From: Propionicimonas sp020161015
Lineage (GTDB): Bacteria; Actinomycetota; Actinomycetes; Propionibacteriales; Propionibacteriaceae
Length of the DNA: 64,000 nucleotides
Reading direction: 5' to 3'
Assembly: GCF_964266745.1 (NCBI RefSeq)
Contig: NZ_CAXWGX010000012.1
Location: 62,001-126,000, forward strand
In this document: in pieces, positions 1 to 8,501 of the stretch
Position numbering within the stretch: the stretch's first letter is position 1
Layout: each line of letters begins with the position of its first letter
Position numbers and translations under genes: made by a program
The notes under the pieces: generated by a model
Database searches by the model: none
Seen by the model: the letters and a program-made list of their open reading frames with translations, nothing else
What the model was told of the DNA's origin: nothing

Positions 1-614
1 CTGATCGCTGCGGTGAGCACCTCGGTGAGGTGCGCCCGGTGCGAGTCCACCGTCCGCGCGACGAAGGTCGCCTCCGCGCCCAGCGCGAGCGACAGCGGGT
101 TGAACGGGCGGTCCACGGAGCCGGCCGGGGTCGACTTCGTCACCTTGCCCTGCTCGGACGTGGGCGAGTACTGGCCCTTGGTCAGGCCGTAGATGCGGTT
201 GTTGAACAGCATGATCGTGATGTTCACGTTCCGGCGCAGCGCGTGGATCAGGTGGTTGCCGCCGATGCTGAGCGCGTCACCGTCGCCGGTGACCACCCAG
301 ACGGCCAGGTCCGGGCGCGTCATGGCCACACCGGTGGCGATCGCCGGCGCACGGCCGTGGATCGAGTGCATGCCGTAGCTGTCGACGTAGTACGGGAACC
401 GCGAGGAGCAGCCGATGCCGGAGACGATGACCGTGTTCTCCCTGCGGATGCCGAGCGTCGGCATCAGGCCCTGGAAGGTGGCCAGGACGGCGTAGTCGCC
501 GCACCCGGGGCACCAGCGCACCTCCTGGTCGGAGGTGAAGTCCTTGCGGCTGAGCGGCGTGACGCTGAGCGGCACTCCGGCCAGGCCGGTGCCGGCCGGT
601 GTGGTGGCGGTCAT
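1..614 (-). CDS. korB: 2-oxoglutarate:ferredoxin oxidoreductase, beta subunit (partial)
   Basis: This is the N-terminal ~204 residues of the thiamine-diphosphate subunit of a 2-oxoacid:ferredoxin oxidoreductase; the C-terminus lies beyond the window edge. Visible motifs are WCPGCGDY near residue 34 (FeS/TPP region), GIGCSSRFP, the TPP/Mg motif GDGDALSIGGNH and NNRIYGLTKGQ. The family, with its alpha/gamma partner, decarboxylates 2-oxoglutarate (or a related 2-oxoacid) to acyl-CoA and reduces ferredoxin in the cytoplasm. The ATG overlaps the korA stop codon (ATGA), so the two are translationally coupled. Substrate assignment to 2-oxoglutarate follows the actinobacterial KorAB type and is inference; pyruvate is the main alternative. 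Confidence 0.93.
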   Translation of the reverse strand, partial: MTATTPAGTGLAGVPLSVTPLSRKDFTSDQEVRWCPGCGDYAVLATFQGLMPTLGIRRENTVIVSGIGCSSRFPYYVDSYGMHSIHGRAPAIATGVAMTRPDLAVWVVTGDGDALSIGGNHLIHALRRNVNITIMLFNNRIYGLTKGQYSPTSEQGKVTKSTPAGSVDRPFNPLSLALGAEATFVARTVDSHRAHLTEVLTAAI

Positions 615-2464
615 TCCGCGTCCTCCTCGTCGATCAGGGCGACCAGGTCTGCCGCCAGCTCCGACAGCGAGATCGGCAGTCCCCGCACCCGGCTGTAGCT
701 CTGGACGTCCACCAGGTAGGTGGCACGCAGCACCATGGCCAGCTGGCCCAGGTTCATCTCCGGCACGATCACGCGGTCGTAGGCACGCAGCACCTCGCCC
801 AGGTTCGCCGGCAGCGGGTTCAGGTGCCGCAGGTGGGCGGTGGCGACCCGGCGTCCGGCAGTACGGACGCGGCGCGCGGCGGCGGAGATCGGCCCGTAGG
901 TCGAACCCCAGCCGAGCACGAGGACCTTGGCGCGGCCACTGGGGTCGTCGACCTCCACCGGCGGCACGACGGCCTGGATGTTGTCGACCTTCTGCTTGCG
1001 CAGGTTCACCATGAACTCGTGGTTCGCCGGGTCGTAGGACACCGCACCGGTGCCGTCCGCCTTCTCGATCCCGCCGATCCGGTGCTCCAGGCCCGGGGTG
1101 CCGGGCACGGCCCAGGCGCGGGCCAGCTTGTCGTCGCGCAGGTAGGGCCAGAACCCGCCGTCGGGGCGGTTCGGCCCGGTCGCGAACGCCGGGTCGATCG
1201 GCGGGAGGGCCGCGAGGTCGGGCACCGGCCACGGCTCGGCACCGTTGGCGAGGTAGCCGTCGGAGAGCAGGATCACCGGGGTGCGGTAGTCGATCGCGAT
1301 CTTCACCGCCTCGTAGGCCGCCGCGAAGCAGTCGCCGGGCGACTGGGCGGCGATGACCGGCAGCGGCGCCTCGCCGTGGCGTCCGAACAGCGCCTGGGTC
1401 AGGTCGGCCTGCTCGGTCTTGGTGGGCATGCCGGTCGCCGGACCGGCCCGCTGGATGTCGCAGATCACCAGCGGCAGCTCGAGCATCACAGCCAGCCCGA
1501 TCGTCTCCATCTTCAGCGCCAGGCCCGGGCCGGAGGTCGCCGTCACGCCCAGCTGGCCGGCGAAGGACGCGCCCAGGGCCGCGCCGACGGCGGCGATCTC
1601 GTCCTCAGCCTGGAAGGTGAGCACACCGGCGTCCTTGGCCGCCGCGAGGTGGTGCAGCACGTCGGACGCGGGCGTGATCGGGTAGGCGCCGAGGAACAGC
1701 TGGAGCCCCGCCTTCGCCGCACCGGCCATCAGGCCGTAGGCGAGCGCACGGTTGCCGGACACCTGGCGGTAGGTGCCGGCCGGGGCCGGCGCGGGCGCCA
1801 CCTTGTAGCGGTTCGCGAACACCTCGGTCGTCTCGCCGAAGGCGTAGCCGGCCTTCAGTGCGGCGATGTTGGCGTCGCGTACCTGCGGCGCCGCGGCGAA
1901 CTTCTTCTCCAGGAAGGCGATCGTGCCCTCCACCGGGCGGTGGTACAGCCAGTCGAGCAGCCCGAGGGCGTACATGTTCTTGGTGCGCGCGGCGTCCTTG
2001 CGTCCCAGGCCCAGGCTCGCGACCGCAGCGGTGGCCTGACCGGACAGGTCGAGCGCGTGCACCTGGTAGTCGGCGAGGCTTCCGTCGGCGAGCGGATCGG
2101 AGGCGTAGCCGACCTTGGCGAGGTTGCGGGGGGTGAAGTCGGCGGTGTCGGCGATGATCAGCCCACCCCGGGGCAGGTCGCCCAGGTTGGCCTTGAGCGC
2201 GGCGGGGTTCATCGCGACCAGCACGTCGGGCCGGTCGCCGGGGGTGCGGATGTCGAAGTCGGCGAAGTGCAGCTGGAAGCTCGACACCCCCGCGACGGTG
2301 CCCTGCGGCGCGCGGATCTCCGCCGGGAAATTGGGCAGGGTCGAGAAGTCGTTGCCGGCCGCGGCCGTGTCGTGGGTGAAGCGGTCGCCGGTCAGCTGCA
2401 TGCCGTCGCCGGAGTCCCCGGCGAAGCGGATCACGACATGGTCGACGGTGGTCACGGTGGTCAT
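611..2464 (-). CDS. korA: 2-oxoglutarate:ferredoxin oxidoreductase, fused gamma-alpha subunit
   Basis: 617 aa. The N-terminal ~190 residues are the gamma domain, opening with FAGDSGDGMQLTGDRF. From about residue 210 comes the alpha (pyrimidine-binding) domain, with GAYPITPASDVLHHLA and KTEQADLTQALFGRHGE, then a C-terminal transketolase-like domain. This fused layout and length are usual for aerobic/facultative actinobacterial KorA. It works with KorB to oxidise 2-oxoacids while reducing ferredoxin, replacing or supplementing the NAD-linked dehydrogenase in the TCA cycle. The ATG at 2464 overlaps the stop of the upstream chelatase gene (ATGA), making it the fourth gene of a five-gene coupled operon with sulfite reductase. 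A role in supplying ferredoxin to sulfite reductase is inferred from this context. Confidence 0.95.
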   Translation of the reverse strand: MTTVTTVDHVVIRFAGDSGDGMQLTGDRFTHDTAAAGNDFSTLPNFPAEIRAPQGTVAGVSSFQLHFADFDIRTPGDRPDVLVAMNPAALKANLGDLPRGGLIIADTADFTPRNLAKVGYASDPLADGSLADYQVHALDLSGQATAAVASLGLGRKDAARTKNMYALGLLDWLYHRPVEGTIAFLEKKFAAAPQVRDANIAALKAGYAFGETTEVFANRYKVAPAPAPAGTYRQVSGNRALAYGLMAGAAKAGLQLFLGAYPITPASDVLHHLAAAKDAGVLTFQAEDEIAAVGAALGASFAGQLGVTATSGPGLALKMETIGLAVMLELPLVICDIQRAGPATGMPTKTEQADLTQALFGRHGEAPLPVIAAQSPGDCFAAAYEAVKIAIDYRTPVILLSDGYLANGAEPWPVPDLAALPPIDPAFATGPNRPDGGFWPYLRDDKLARAWAVPGTPGLEHRIGGIEKADGTGAVSYDPANHEFMVNLRKQKVDNIQAVVPPVEVDDPSGRAKVLVLGWGSTYGPISAAARRVRTAGRRVATAHLRHLNPLPANLGEVLRAYDRVIVPEMNLGQLAMVLRATYLVDVQSYSRVRGLPISLSELAADLVALIDEEDAE

Positions 2465-3189
2465 GCGATGCGTTCAACTCCTGGTGCCGTCGCCAGCGCG
2501 GCGGCCGTGTCGTGTTCCTCAGCAACCACGCAAGAGTAGGCGCTGATCGCGGCTTCCACCACGAGGGGGTGGACGCCGATGGGCGCCGACACCGCGTCGG
2601 CGCCCGCCTCGTGCAGCCGGTCGGCGAAGACGCCCGGCGCGAGCAGATAGGACGCGACCACCACGCGCCGGTGCCCGTCCGCCCGCAGGGCCGCGACGGC
2701 CTCGCCGACGCCGGGGCGGGCGGAGGTGACGAACGCGGGGACGACCGGCACGCCGAGCAGCAGCGCGAGCGCACCGGCGGCCCGCCCGACCTCAGCCACC
2801 GACCGGGCCCGGCGCGAGCCTGCCGCGGCGAGCACGACCGCGTCGCCGACGCCGGCCTCGCGCACCCGGTCCGCCACCGCGGCGAGCAGGCCGGGACCGA
2901 TCAGCGGCGCGAGCATCGCGCGGCCCCCCGCGGCCTCCACCGCTGCCGGCAGGTCGCTGGTCACGTGGTAGCCGGCGGTGAGGAAGCACGGCACGACCAC
3001 CGCGTCGCCGAGGCGGGCGAGCACGTCGGTCAGCGTCGGGGTCAGCACGTCGGCCCAGCCGAGGTGCACGCGCACTCCCGGGAGCCGGGACGCGACCGCG
3101 GCCACCAGCGCGCCGGCGACCAGCTGGCCGGCTTCGCTGCGGGTGCCGTGCAGGGCGAGGACCAGGTCCGGCCCGTCCTGGCGGCTCAC
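2461..3189 (-). CDS. CbiX/SirB-type chelatase (sirohydrochlorin chelatase family)
   Basis: 242 aa. The protein opens LVLALHGTRSEAG (first metal-ligand His) and carries VVPCFLTAGYHVTSDLP, the HxxxDLP motif with the second conserved His; a weaker second repeat follows (VVVASYLLAPGVFADRL). This is the class II chelatase fold of SirB/CbiX/CbiK, which inserts Fe2+ or Co2+ into sirohydrochlorin. The neighbouring siroheme enzyme (sulfite reductase) makes ferrochelation for siroheme the likely job. The GTG start overlaps the cysH stop (GTGA), and its own stop overlaps the korA start. Metal choice cannot be read from the sequence. Confidence 0.85.
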   Translation of the reverse strand: MSRQDGPDLVLALHGTRSEAGQLVAGALVAAVASRLPGVRVHLGWADVLTPTLTDVLARLGDAVVVPCFLTAGYHVTSDLPAAVEAAGGRAMLAPLIGPGLLAAVADRVREAGVGDAVVLAAAGSRRARSVAEVGRAAGALALLLGVPVVPAFVTSARPGVGEAVAALRADGHRRVVVASYLLAPGVFADRLHEAGADAVSAPIGVHPLVVEAAISAYSCVVAEEHDTAAALATAPGVERIA

Positions 3190-3914
3190 AGGTGCAGCCC
3201 GCACTCGGTCTTGGCCAGGCCGGCCCAGCGGCCGGCCCTCGGGTCCTCGCCGGGCTCGACCCGGCGGGTGCAGGGCGCGCAGCCGATGGACGGGTAGCCG
3301 TCGGTGAGCAGGAGGTTCACCGGCACCTGGTGGGTTCCGGCGTACTCGAGCAGCTCGTCGAAGGTCCAGGCCGCCAGGGGGTTCACCTTCACCATCTGGT
3401 GGGCGGCGTCCCACTCCACCACTCCCGCGTTGGCGCGCAGGGCGTTGTCCTCCCGACGGATCCCGGTCACCCACGCCTCGTACCCGGCCAGTTCGGCGTT
3501 GATCGGGTCGACCTTGCGCAATTGGCAGCACAGGGTCGGGTTGCGGTCGTGCAGCCGCGGCCCGTACTCGGCGTCCTGCTCCGCGACGCTCTGCAGCGGA
3601 AGGACGTCGATGATCCGGGCGTCGATCACGCCGGCGAGCGCGTCCCTCGTGCCGATCGTCTCCGCGAAGTGGTAGCCGGTCTCGAGGAACAGCACGTCGA
3701 CGCCCGGGGCCACCTGGGACACCAGGTGGGGCAGCACGGTGTCGCCGGCCATCGAGCAGGCCACAGCGAGCGCGTCGCCGAAGGTGCGGGCGGCCCAGGC
3801 GACGACCTCTGTGGCCGGGGCGCCGGCCAGCTCGCGCCCGGCCTCCTCCGCGAGGGTGCGCAGCTCGTCGGGCGTCCGGGTGCGCCCGGGACCGTGGGTG
3901 GTGAGCGTCGTCAT
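3186..3914 (-). CDS. cysH: Adenylyl-sulfate (APS) reductase, CysH family
   Basis: 242 aa. The protein has the PP-loop fold, with ACSMAGDTVLPHL near residue 52 and FLETGYHFAET near 77. The two Cys pairs that bind a [4Fe-4S] cluster in APS-type reductases are present: C129-C130 (NPTLCCQLRK) and C212/C215 (SIGCAPCTRR). The catalytic Cys is C238 in the C-terminal ECGLHL. The cluster indicates APS rather than PAPS as substrate, giving sulfite for the adjacent sulfite reductase. ATG at 3914 overlaps the stop of sir (ATGA). Together they form a typical actinobacterial sulfate-assimilation unit. Confidence 0.94.
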   Translation of the reverse strand: MTTLTTHGPGRTRTPDELRTLAEEAGRELAGAPATEVVAWAARTFGDALAVACSMAGDTVLPHLVSQVAPGVDVLFLETGYHFAETIGTRDALAGVIDARIIDVLPLQSVAEQDAEYGPRLHDRNPTLCCQLRKVDPINAELAGYEAWVTGIRREDNALRANAGVVEWDAAHQMVKVNPLAAWTFDELLEYAGTHQVPVNLLLTDGYPSIGCAPCTRRVEPGEDPRAGRWAGLAKTECGLHL

Positions 3915-5587
3915 CGCAGCACCTCGTCTGCGGCCCGGTGCGACCAGGCGGCGAAGGACTCCCCGGGCTCCCGGCCGGCGACGAAGGCCCTCGTCACCCG
4001 CTCGACGTAGTCCGGCAGGTCGGCGGCGGCCACCTTGAGGCCGCGGACGGTGCGTCCCAGGCCGGCGTCCTCGCGGTCGACCGACGCCAGGCCGCCGCCC
4101 AGGTGCACCTGGTAGGCGAACTCGTCCGCGCCGTCCGCGCTCTTCATCAGCTGGCCCTTCAGGCCGATGTCGGCCACCTGGATGCGGGCGCAGGAGTTGG
4201 GGCAGCCGTTGAGGTGCAGGCTGATCGGCCGGTCGAGTTCCACGTCGGCGAGCCGCTGCTCGAGGGCGGTGATGGTGTCGGCCGCCGTCTGCTTGGTCTC
4301 GACGAACGCCAGCTTGCAGTACTCGATGCCCGTGCAGGCCATCGTCGAGCGGCGGAACGGGCTCGGGTTCGCGGTGAGGCCCAGGGGCTCGACCGCCGCC
4401 AGCAGGGCGTCGACCCGGCCGGGATCGACGTCCAGCACGAGCAGCTTCTGGTGGGGCGTGAACCGGACGCGGGCGGAGCCCGCAGCCTCGGCGGCGTCCG
4501 CGAGGGCGGAGAGGATGTCGCCGGAGACGCGTCCCACGGTCGGGGCGAGGCCCACGTAGCGGCGCCCGTCCTTCTGGGCGTGCACGCCGATGTGGTCGCC
4601 GGGCCCCCCGTTGACCGCGGGGGCCGGGCCGTCGGCGAGCCGGTAGCCCAGGTACTCGGTCTCGAGCACCTCGCGGAACCGCGCGGCGCCCCAGTCGGCG
4701 AGCAGGAACTTCAGCCGGGCCTTGTTCCGCAGCCGGCGGTACCCGTAGTCCCGGAAGATCGAGATCACCCCGTGCCAGACCTCCGCGGCCTGGGCGGGGG
4801 TGACGAAGGCGCCCAGGCGCTCGGCCAGCCGCGGGCTCACGCTCAGCCCGCCGCCCACCCACAGGTCGTAGCCGGCACCGAGTTCCGGGTGCACGACACC
4901 CACCAGCGAGATGTCGTTGATCTCGTGCACGACGTCGAGGCTGGGGTGCCCGGTGATCGCCGACTTGAACTTGCGCGGGAGGTTGGACAGTGCGGGGTCG
5001 CCGATGAACCGTTCGACGATCTCCGCGATCACCGGAGTCGGGTCGACGATCTCGTCCGCCGCGATGCCGGCGACCGGGGAGCCGAGGATCACCCGGGGGG
5101 TGTCGCCGCACGCCTCCGTGGTCTGCATGCCGGCGGCCTCCAGGCGCTCCCAGATCGCGGGGACGTCCTCGATGCGGATCCAGTGGTACTGGATGTTCTG
5201 GCGGTCGGAGATGTCGGCGGTGCCCCGCGCGAAGTCGGTGGAGATTCCGGCGAGGGTGCGCAGCTGGCCGGTGGTGACCGCCCCGCCGTCGAGGCGGACG
5301 CGCATCATGAAGTAGCGGTCCGACAGTTCGTCCGGCCCCAGCGTGCCGGTGCGGCTCCCGTCGATGTCCTGGCGACGCTGGGTGTACAGGCCCCACCAGC
5401 GCAGCCGCCCGTGCAGGTCGTCAGCGGGGATGGAGTCGAAGCCCTCGCGGGCGTAGATGTCGAGGACGCGCTGCCGGACGCTCAGCCCGTTGTCGGCGGC
5501 CTTGAATTCCTCATTCGCATTCAGCGGGGTGGTGCCGTCGACGGCCCACTGGCCGTTGCTCCGGGCTGCGGGGGTGCTGGTGGTCAT
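3911..5587 (-). CDS. sir: Ferredoxin-dependent sulfite reductase (NirA/SirA type)
   Basis: 558 aa, full length for actinobacterial NirA/SirA. The siroheme/[4Fe-4S] cysteines are present as C418-X5-C424 (MACTGIEYCKLA) and C462-X3-C466 (NGCPNSCARI). Tyr68 (WGLYTQRR) and Cys160 (TEACGDTPR) fall within one residue of the Tyr69-Cys161 covalent pair described in the Mycobacterium tuberculosis enzyme, which favours sulfite over nitrite reduction. It reduces sulfite to sulfide with six ferredoxin electrons. A strong SD (GGTGAGGA) precedes the ATG. It is the first full-size gene of a coupled operon, lying behind a Cys-rich uORF that may attenuate it. Confidence 0.95.
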   Translation of the reverse strand: MTTSTPAARSNGQWAVDGTTPLNANEEFKAADNGLSVRQRVLDIYAREGFDSIPADDLHGRLRWWGLYTQRRQDIDGSRTGTLGPDELSDRYFMMRVRLDGGAVTTGQLRTLAGISTDFARGTADISDRQNIQYHWIRIEDVPAIWERLEAAGMQTTEACGDTPRVILGSPVAGIAADEIVDPTPVIAEIVERFIGDPALSNLPRKFKSAITGHPSLDVVHEINDISLVGVVHPELGAGYDLWVGGGLSVSPRLAERLGAFVTPAQAAEVWHGVISIFRDYGYRRLRNKARLKFLLADWGAARFREVLETEYLGYRLADGPAPAVNGGPGDHIGVHAQKDGRRYVGLAPTVGRVSGDILSALADAAEAAGSARVRFTPHQKLLVLDVDPGRVDALLAAVEPLGLTANPSPFRRSTMACTGIEYCKLAFVETKQTAADTITALEQRLADVELDRPISLHLNGCPNSCARIQVADIGLKGQLMKSADGADEFAYQVHLGGGLASVDREDAGLGRTVRGLKVAAADLPDYVERVTRAFVAGREPGESFAAWSHRAADEVLR

Positions 5588-5644
5588 GGTTCCTCACCGA
5601 GGCTGTCGTGGACTGTTCGGCCCAGCAGGGTGGGAGTCACCGCA

Positions 5645-5698
5645 CCGGGCTGCTCAGCCCGGGGTTCCGAAAGGGGTTACGGGCGCGTCAGGACGCGC
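5645..5698 (-). promoter_or_regulatory. Two hairpins in the sir leader, overlapping and following the uORF
   Basis: Reading the minus strand, GCGCGT-CCTG-ACGCGC (5698-5683) forms a 6-bp stem over the last uORF codons and its stop. Further on, CCGGGCTG-AG-CAGCCCGG (5662-5645) is a perfect 8-bp inverted repeat ahead of the sir ribosome binding site. A ribosome paused at the tandem Cys codons would occupy the first hairpin. No U-tract follows the second hairpin, so control by translation coupling or Rho is more likely than intrinsic termination. The mechanism is inferred. Confidence 0.5.
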
Positions 5699-5759
5699 AA
5701 CACATCGAACCGGCGGGGTTATTCCCCAGCGCGGACACCACGAAGGCGGGCTCGACCAT
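5688..5759 (-). CDS. Leaderless Cys-containing uORF upstream of sir (putative cysteine attenuator)
   Basis: A 23-codon ORF starts with ATG at 5759 and ends in NPAGSMCCAS, with adjacent Cys codons (TGT TGC) three and four sense codons from the stop. A TANNNT box (TAGGGT) lies exactly 7 bases upstream of the ATG, so the transcript should begin at the start codon. The first codons show no SD. In mycobacteria, leaderless polycysteine uORFs in front of sulfur-assimilation operons act as cysteine-responsive attenuators. The same position, leaderless start and tandem Cys codons support that role here, although only two Cys codons are present. Confidence 0.6.
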   Translation of the reverse strand: MVEPAFVVSALGNNPAGSMCCAS

Positions 5760-5766
5760 GGGCGAG

Positions 5767-5772
5767 ACCCTA
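5767..5772 (-). promoter_or_regulatory. -10 box of the sir operon
   Basis: TAGGGT fits the actinobacterial TANNNT -10 and sits 7 bases before the uORF ATG, predicting a leaderless start. No clear -35 is seen. Confidence 0.55.
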
Positions 5773-5974
5773 ACACGGCAGCATCCGGATCCGTGCACGG
5801 CCCGTTCGAGGGGTGGACGGACGGCGTTGGCACGGAACTGCGGCCAGGCGCTCGGCGCTTCGCTCGATCACGGGGGCGACCGGTGCCGGGCCGCGCCTTC
5901 GTGGGAACCCCGGGCAGTGGCGCTCCGGTCCGGAACGGGCGCCGCCCGTGCCGGACGCGGGCAGCGGCCCTCGG
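5773..5974. other. Intergenic region between the sir leader and the mannosyltransferase
   Basis: About 200 bases separate the two divergent promoters. I see no gene, tRNA or strong hairpin here; short open frames in it have no SD, motif or recognisable product. Confidence 0.5.
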
Positions 5975-5987
5975 TAAGCTGCGGGGC

Positions 5988-7550
5988 GTGCCACCAGGAA
6001 CGGCGGGAGAGGCGGCGACCCGGTCGCCCGGGGCCCCCGGGAGTCGTCGCGGGGATCGCCGTGCCCGCCGGGAGTGGCGACGCGCGCGCTGGGCCGGCTG
6101 GCGGGCCGACGTGGCCCGTGCGTGGGAGTACCGCCCCGTCCGCCGCGGGCTGCTGGGCTCCGCGCTGTTGTTCGTCGGCTCGCTGACGCCCGCCTACCTG
6201 CCGCAGAACAGCCCGTGGTGGGACCCGATGCGTGCCCTCGGCCTGGACAACCCGGTGGCAGAGACCTTCGGCACGGCGCTGGTCGTCGCCGGTGTCGCCC
6301 TGCTCGTCGAGGCGTGGTTCCGGCTGCGTCCGAGCCTCTACCACGAGGTCAAGCACTGGCCGATCACCCTGCTGTGGAGCCTTCCTCTGCTGCTGGCGCC
6401 GCCGATCTTCAGCCACGACGCGTACGCCTACGCCGCGGAGGGCTGGCTCCTGCGCAACGGGCTGAACCCCTACACCAACCCGATCTCCGTACTCCCTGGG
6501 CCGTTCGCCGACCAGGCAGCGTGGCTGTGGCGCTACACGACAGCGATGTACCCGCCGCTCAGCCTGGAGATGTTCCACGGCCTGGTCATCCTGGCCGGCA
6601 ACAACCCGTACTACTCGGCGATGGCCATGCGCATCCCGGCGCTGCTCGGGGTGGCGCTGATCGCCTACTACCTGCCGCGCCTCGGCCACCGGATGGGTGC
6701 CGACGTGCAGATGGTCGCCTGGTTCTCGACGGTGAACCCGCTGGTGATCATCGACTTCGTCGGCGGGGCGCACAACGACGCCCTGATGATGGGCCTGGTC
6801 GTGCTCGCCCTGTGGTGGGCGTACAACGGCAAGTTCTGGTGGGCGGCGGCGCTGGTCGGGGTGGCGGCCTGCATCAAGCAGCCGGCCATCCTCGCCTTCT
6901 ACCCTGTCGCGCTGATCGGTCACCCCTGGCGGACGTTCCGCTGGCGGGACACCTCGCGCGCGCTCTGGCGGCTGAGCCTCTCCCTCGGCGTGGCGGTCGC
7001 CACCTTCGTGGCGATCTCCCTGGCCACAGGGCTGGGCTTCGGCTGGGTGTCGGCGGCCGATGTCCCGGGCAAGGTCGTGACCCTCGCCCCGTTCACCCTC
7101 GTCGGGGCGGGCCTGAAGTACCTGCTGGAGTTCCTCGGCCAGCCCGCGGCGGGCCAGGTGGCCATGGACGTGCTGCGCTACCTCGGGCTGCTGCTCACGG
7201 TGGTCGGCATCGGCTGGCTGGCCCTCACCGTCGGCCGGCGGCGGCCGGTCACCTTCCTCAGCTGGGCCTACCTGCTGTTCGCCTTCGGCGGCATCGCCCT
7301 CAACAGCTGGTACCTCACCTGGGGCGGCCTGCTGCTGCCCCTGACCAAGCCGACCGAGCGCATCACGGGCACGGCGGTCACGCTGACCACGGTGCTGCTG
7401 GCCTACGGTGCCGGCAACCTCGCCTGGCGCAACGACGCGTTCGCCCTCGGCTTCGCCGGCCTCGCGCTGATCCTCGTCCTGCTGTACCGGCACGGGCAGG
7501 ACCGCAAGCTGCACCTGGCGTCCGCCGGGGGAGGGACCCAGAGCCCGTGA
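5988..7550 (+). CDS. MptB-like polyprenol-phosphate-mannose alpha-1,6-mannosyltransferase
   Basis: 520 aa integral membrane protein with roughly 11-13 hydrophobic segments (from GLLGSALLFVGSLTPAYL onward). The periplasmic-loop motif SHDAYAYAAEGWLLRNGLNP resembles the DUF2029/MptA-MptB GT-C enzymes, which extend mannan chains of lipoglycans from a lipid-linked mannose donor. The basic N-terminal tail is cytoplasmic. GTG at 5988 is chosen because a TAAGCT -10 box (5975-5980) sits 7 bases upstream, giving a leaderless mRNA. The open frame continues upstream without a start signal. The stop overlaps the next gene (GTGA). Assignment to MptB rather than another GT-C mannosyltransferase is moderate. 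Confidence 0.78.
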   Translation: MPPGTAGEAATRSPGAPGSRRGDRRARREWRRARWAGWRADVARAWEYRPVRRGLLGSALLFVGSLTPAYLPQNSPWWDPMRALGLDNPVAETFGTALVVAGVALLVEAWFRLRPSLYHEVKHWPITLLWSLPLLLAPPIFSHDAYAYAAEGWLLRNGLNPYTNPISVLPGPFADQAAWLWRYTTAMYPPLSLEMFHGLVILAGNNPYYSAMAMRIPALLGVALIAYYLPRLGHRMGADVQMVAWFSTVNPLVIIDFVGGAHNDALMMGLVVLALWWAYNGKFWWAAALVGVAACIKQPAILAFYPVALIGHPWRTFRWRDTSRALWRLSLSLGVAVATFVAISLATGLGFGWVSAADVPGKVVTLAPFTLVGAGLKYLLEFLGQPAAGQVAMDVLRYLGLLLTVVGIGWLALTVGRRRPVTFLSWAYLLFAFGGIALNSWYLTWGGLLLPLTKPTERITGTAVTLTTVLLAYGAGNLAWRNDAFALGFAGLALILVLLYRHGQDRKLHLASAGGGTQSP

Positions 7551-8482
7551 GCGACCAGGAACTGCTCGTGGACGTGGTGGACGGCGTCGCGCACGTCCGC
7601 CTCAACCGCCCCCGGCAGATCAACGCCCTCACGGTGCCGATGATGCACACCCTGGACCGGGTGCTCGACGAGCTGGCCGGCGACGACGCGGTGGCCTCCG
7701 TCGAACTGACCGGCGCGGGGGACCGCGGGCTGTGCGCGGGTGCGGACGTCCGGGCGCTGCGCGAGCGCGCGCTGGCGGGCAGCGGCGTGCGGGAGTTCTT
7801 CGACGCCGAGTACGGGGTCGACCTGAAGATCGCCGGCTTCCCCAAGCCGTACCGGGCGGTCATGACCGGCATCACGATGGGCGGCGGGCTCGGCCTGAGC
7901 GCGCACGGCTCGCACCGTGTCGTGGACGCGACCAGCCGGCTCGCCATGCCGGAGACGCAGATCGGGCTCTTTCCCGACGTGTTCATGACCCCGCTGCTGG
8001 CCCGGATGCCCGGGGAGGTGGGCACGCACCTCGCGCTGACCGGAGCGTCGGTGAACGCCGCGGACGCGCTCCGCCTCGGGCTCGCCGACGAGGCCTCCGG
8101 CCCGTTGCCGGCCCCCGACCCCGGGCTGGCGGGGGAGTGGATCGACGAGTGCTACGCCGGGAACGACCCGGCGGTGATCCTGGCCCGGCTCGAGGAGCAC
8201 CCGTCGGCCGGGGCGCGGGCGGCCGCCGCGGAGCTGCGCCGGCGCAGCCCGCTGTCGGTGGCGGTCAGCCTCGAGGCACTCCGCAGGGCCGCGACGATCA
8301 CCGCGCTGCCCGACCTCCTGCCGCAGGAGCTCGCGCTCGCCGTCCGCCTCTCGACCGGGCCGGACTTCGCCGAGGGCGTCCGCGCCCAGCTCGTCGACCG
8401 TGACCGGTCGCCGCGCTGGTCGCACGCGCGCGTCGAGGACGTGCCGCGCGACGAGGTCCTCGGTTACTTCGCCCCCCTGTGA
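7547..8482 (+). CDS. Enoyl-CoA hydratase/isomerase family; probable 3-hydroxyisobutyryl-CoA hydrolase
   Basis: 311 aa crotonase-fold protein. HVRLNRPRQINALTVPMM is the N-terminal signature, GAGDRGLCAGADVRAL contributes the first oxyanion-hole region, and TGITMGGGLGLSAHGSHRVV the second. The MPETQIGLFPDVFMTPLLAR segment, followed by a longer C-terminus than plain enoyl-CoA hydratases have, is typical of 3-hydroxyisobutyryl-CoA hydrolases of valine catabolism. The GTG overlaps the upstream stop codon, so it is coupled to the mannosyltransferase gene, an association without obvious metabolic logic. The exact acyl-CoA substrate is not proven by the sequence. Confidence 0.82.
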   Translation: MSDQELLVDVVDGVAHVRLNRPRQINALTVPMMHTLDRVLDELAGDDAVASVELTGAGDRGLCAGADVRALRERALAGSGVREFFDAEYGVDLKIAGFPKPYRAVMTGITMGGGLGLSAHGSHRVVDATSRLAMPETQIGLFPDVFMTPLLARMPGEVGTHLALTGASVNAADALRLGLADEASGPLPAPDPGLAGEWIDECYAGNDPAVILARLEEHPSAGARAAAAELRRRSPLSVAVSLEALRRAATITALPDLLPQELALAVRLSTGPDFAEGVRAQLVDRDRSPRWSHARVEDVPRDEVLGYFAPL

Positions 8483-8501
8483 CCAGACGCCGCCCGCCGG
8501 G

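Noticed and set aside
5588..5760. SAM or other riboswitch in the sir leader
   Set aside because: No kink-turn, pseudoknot or conserved SAM core could be recognised; the uORF and simple hairpins explain the leader better.
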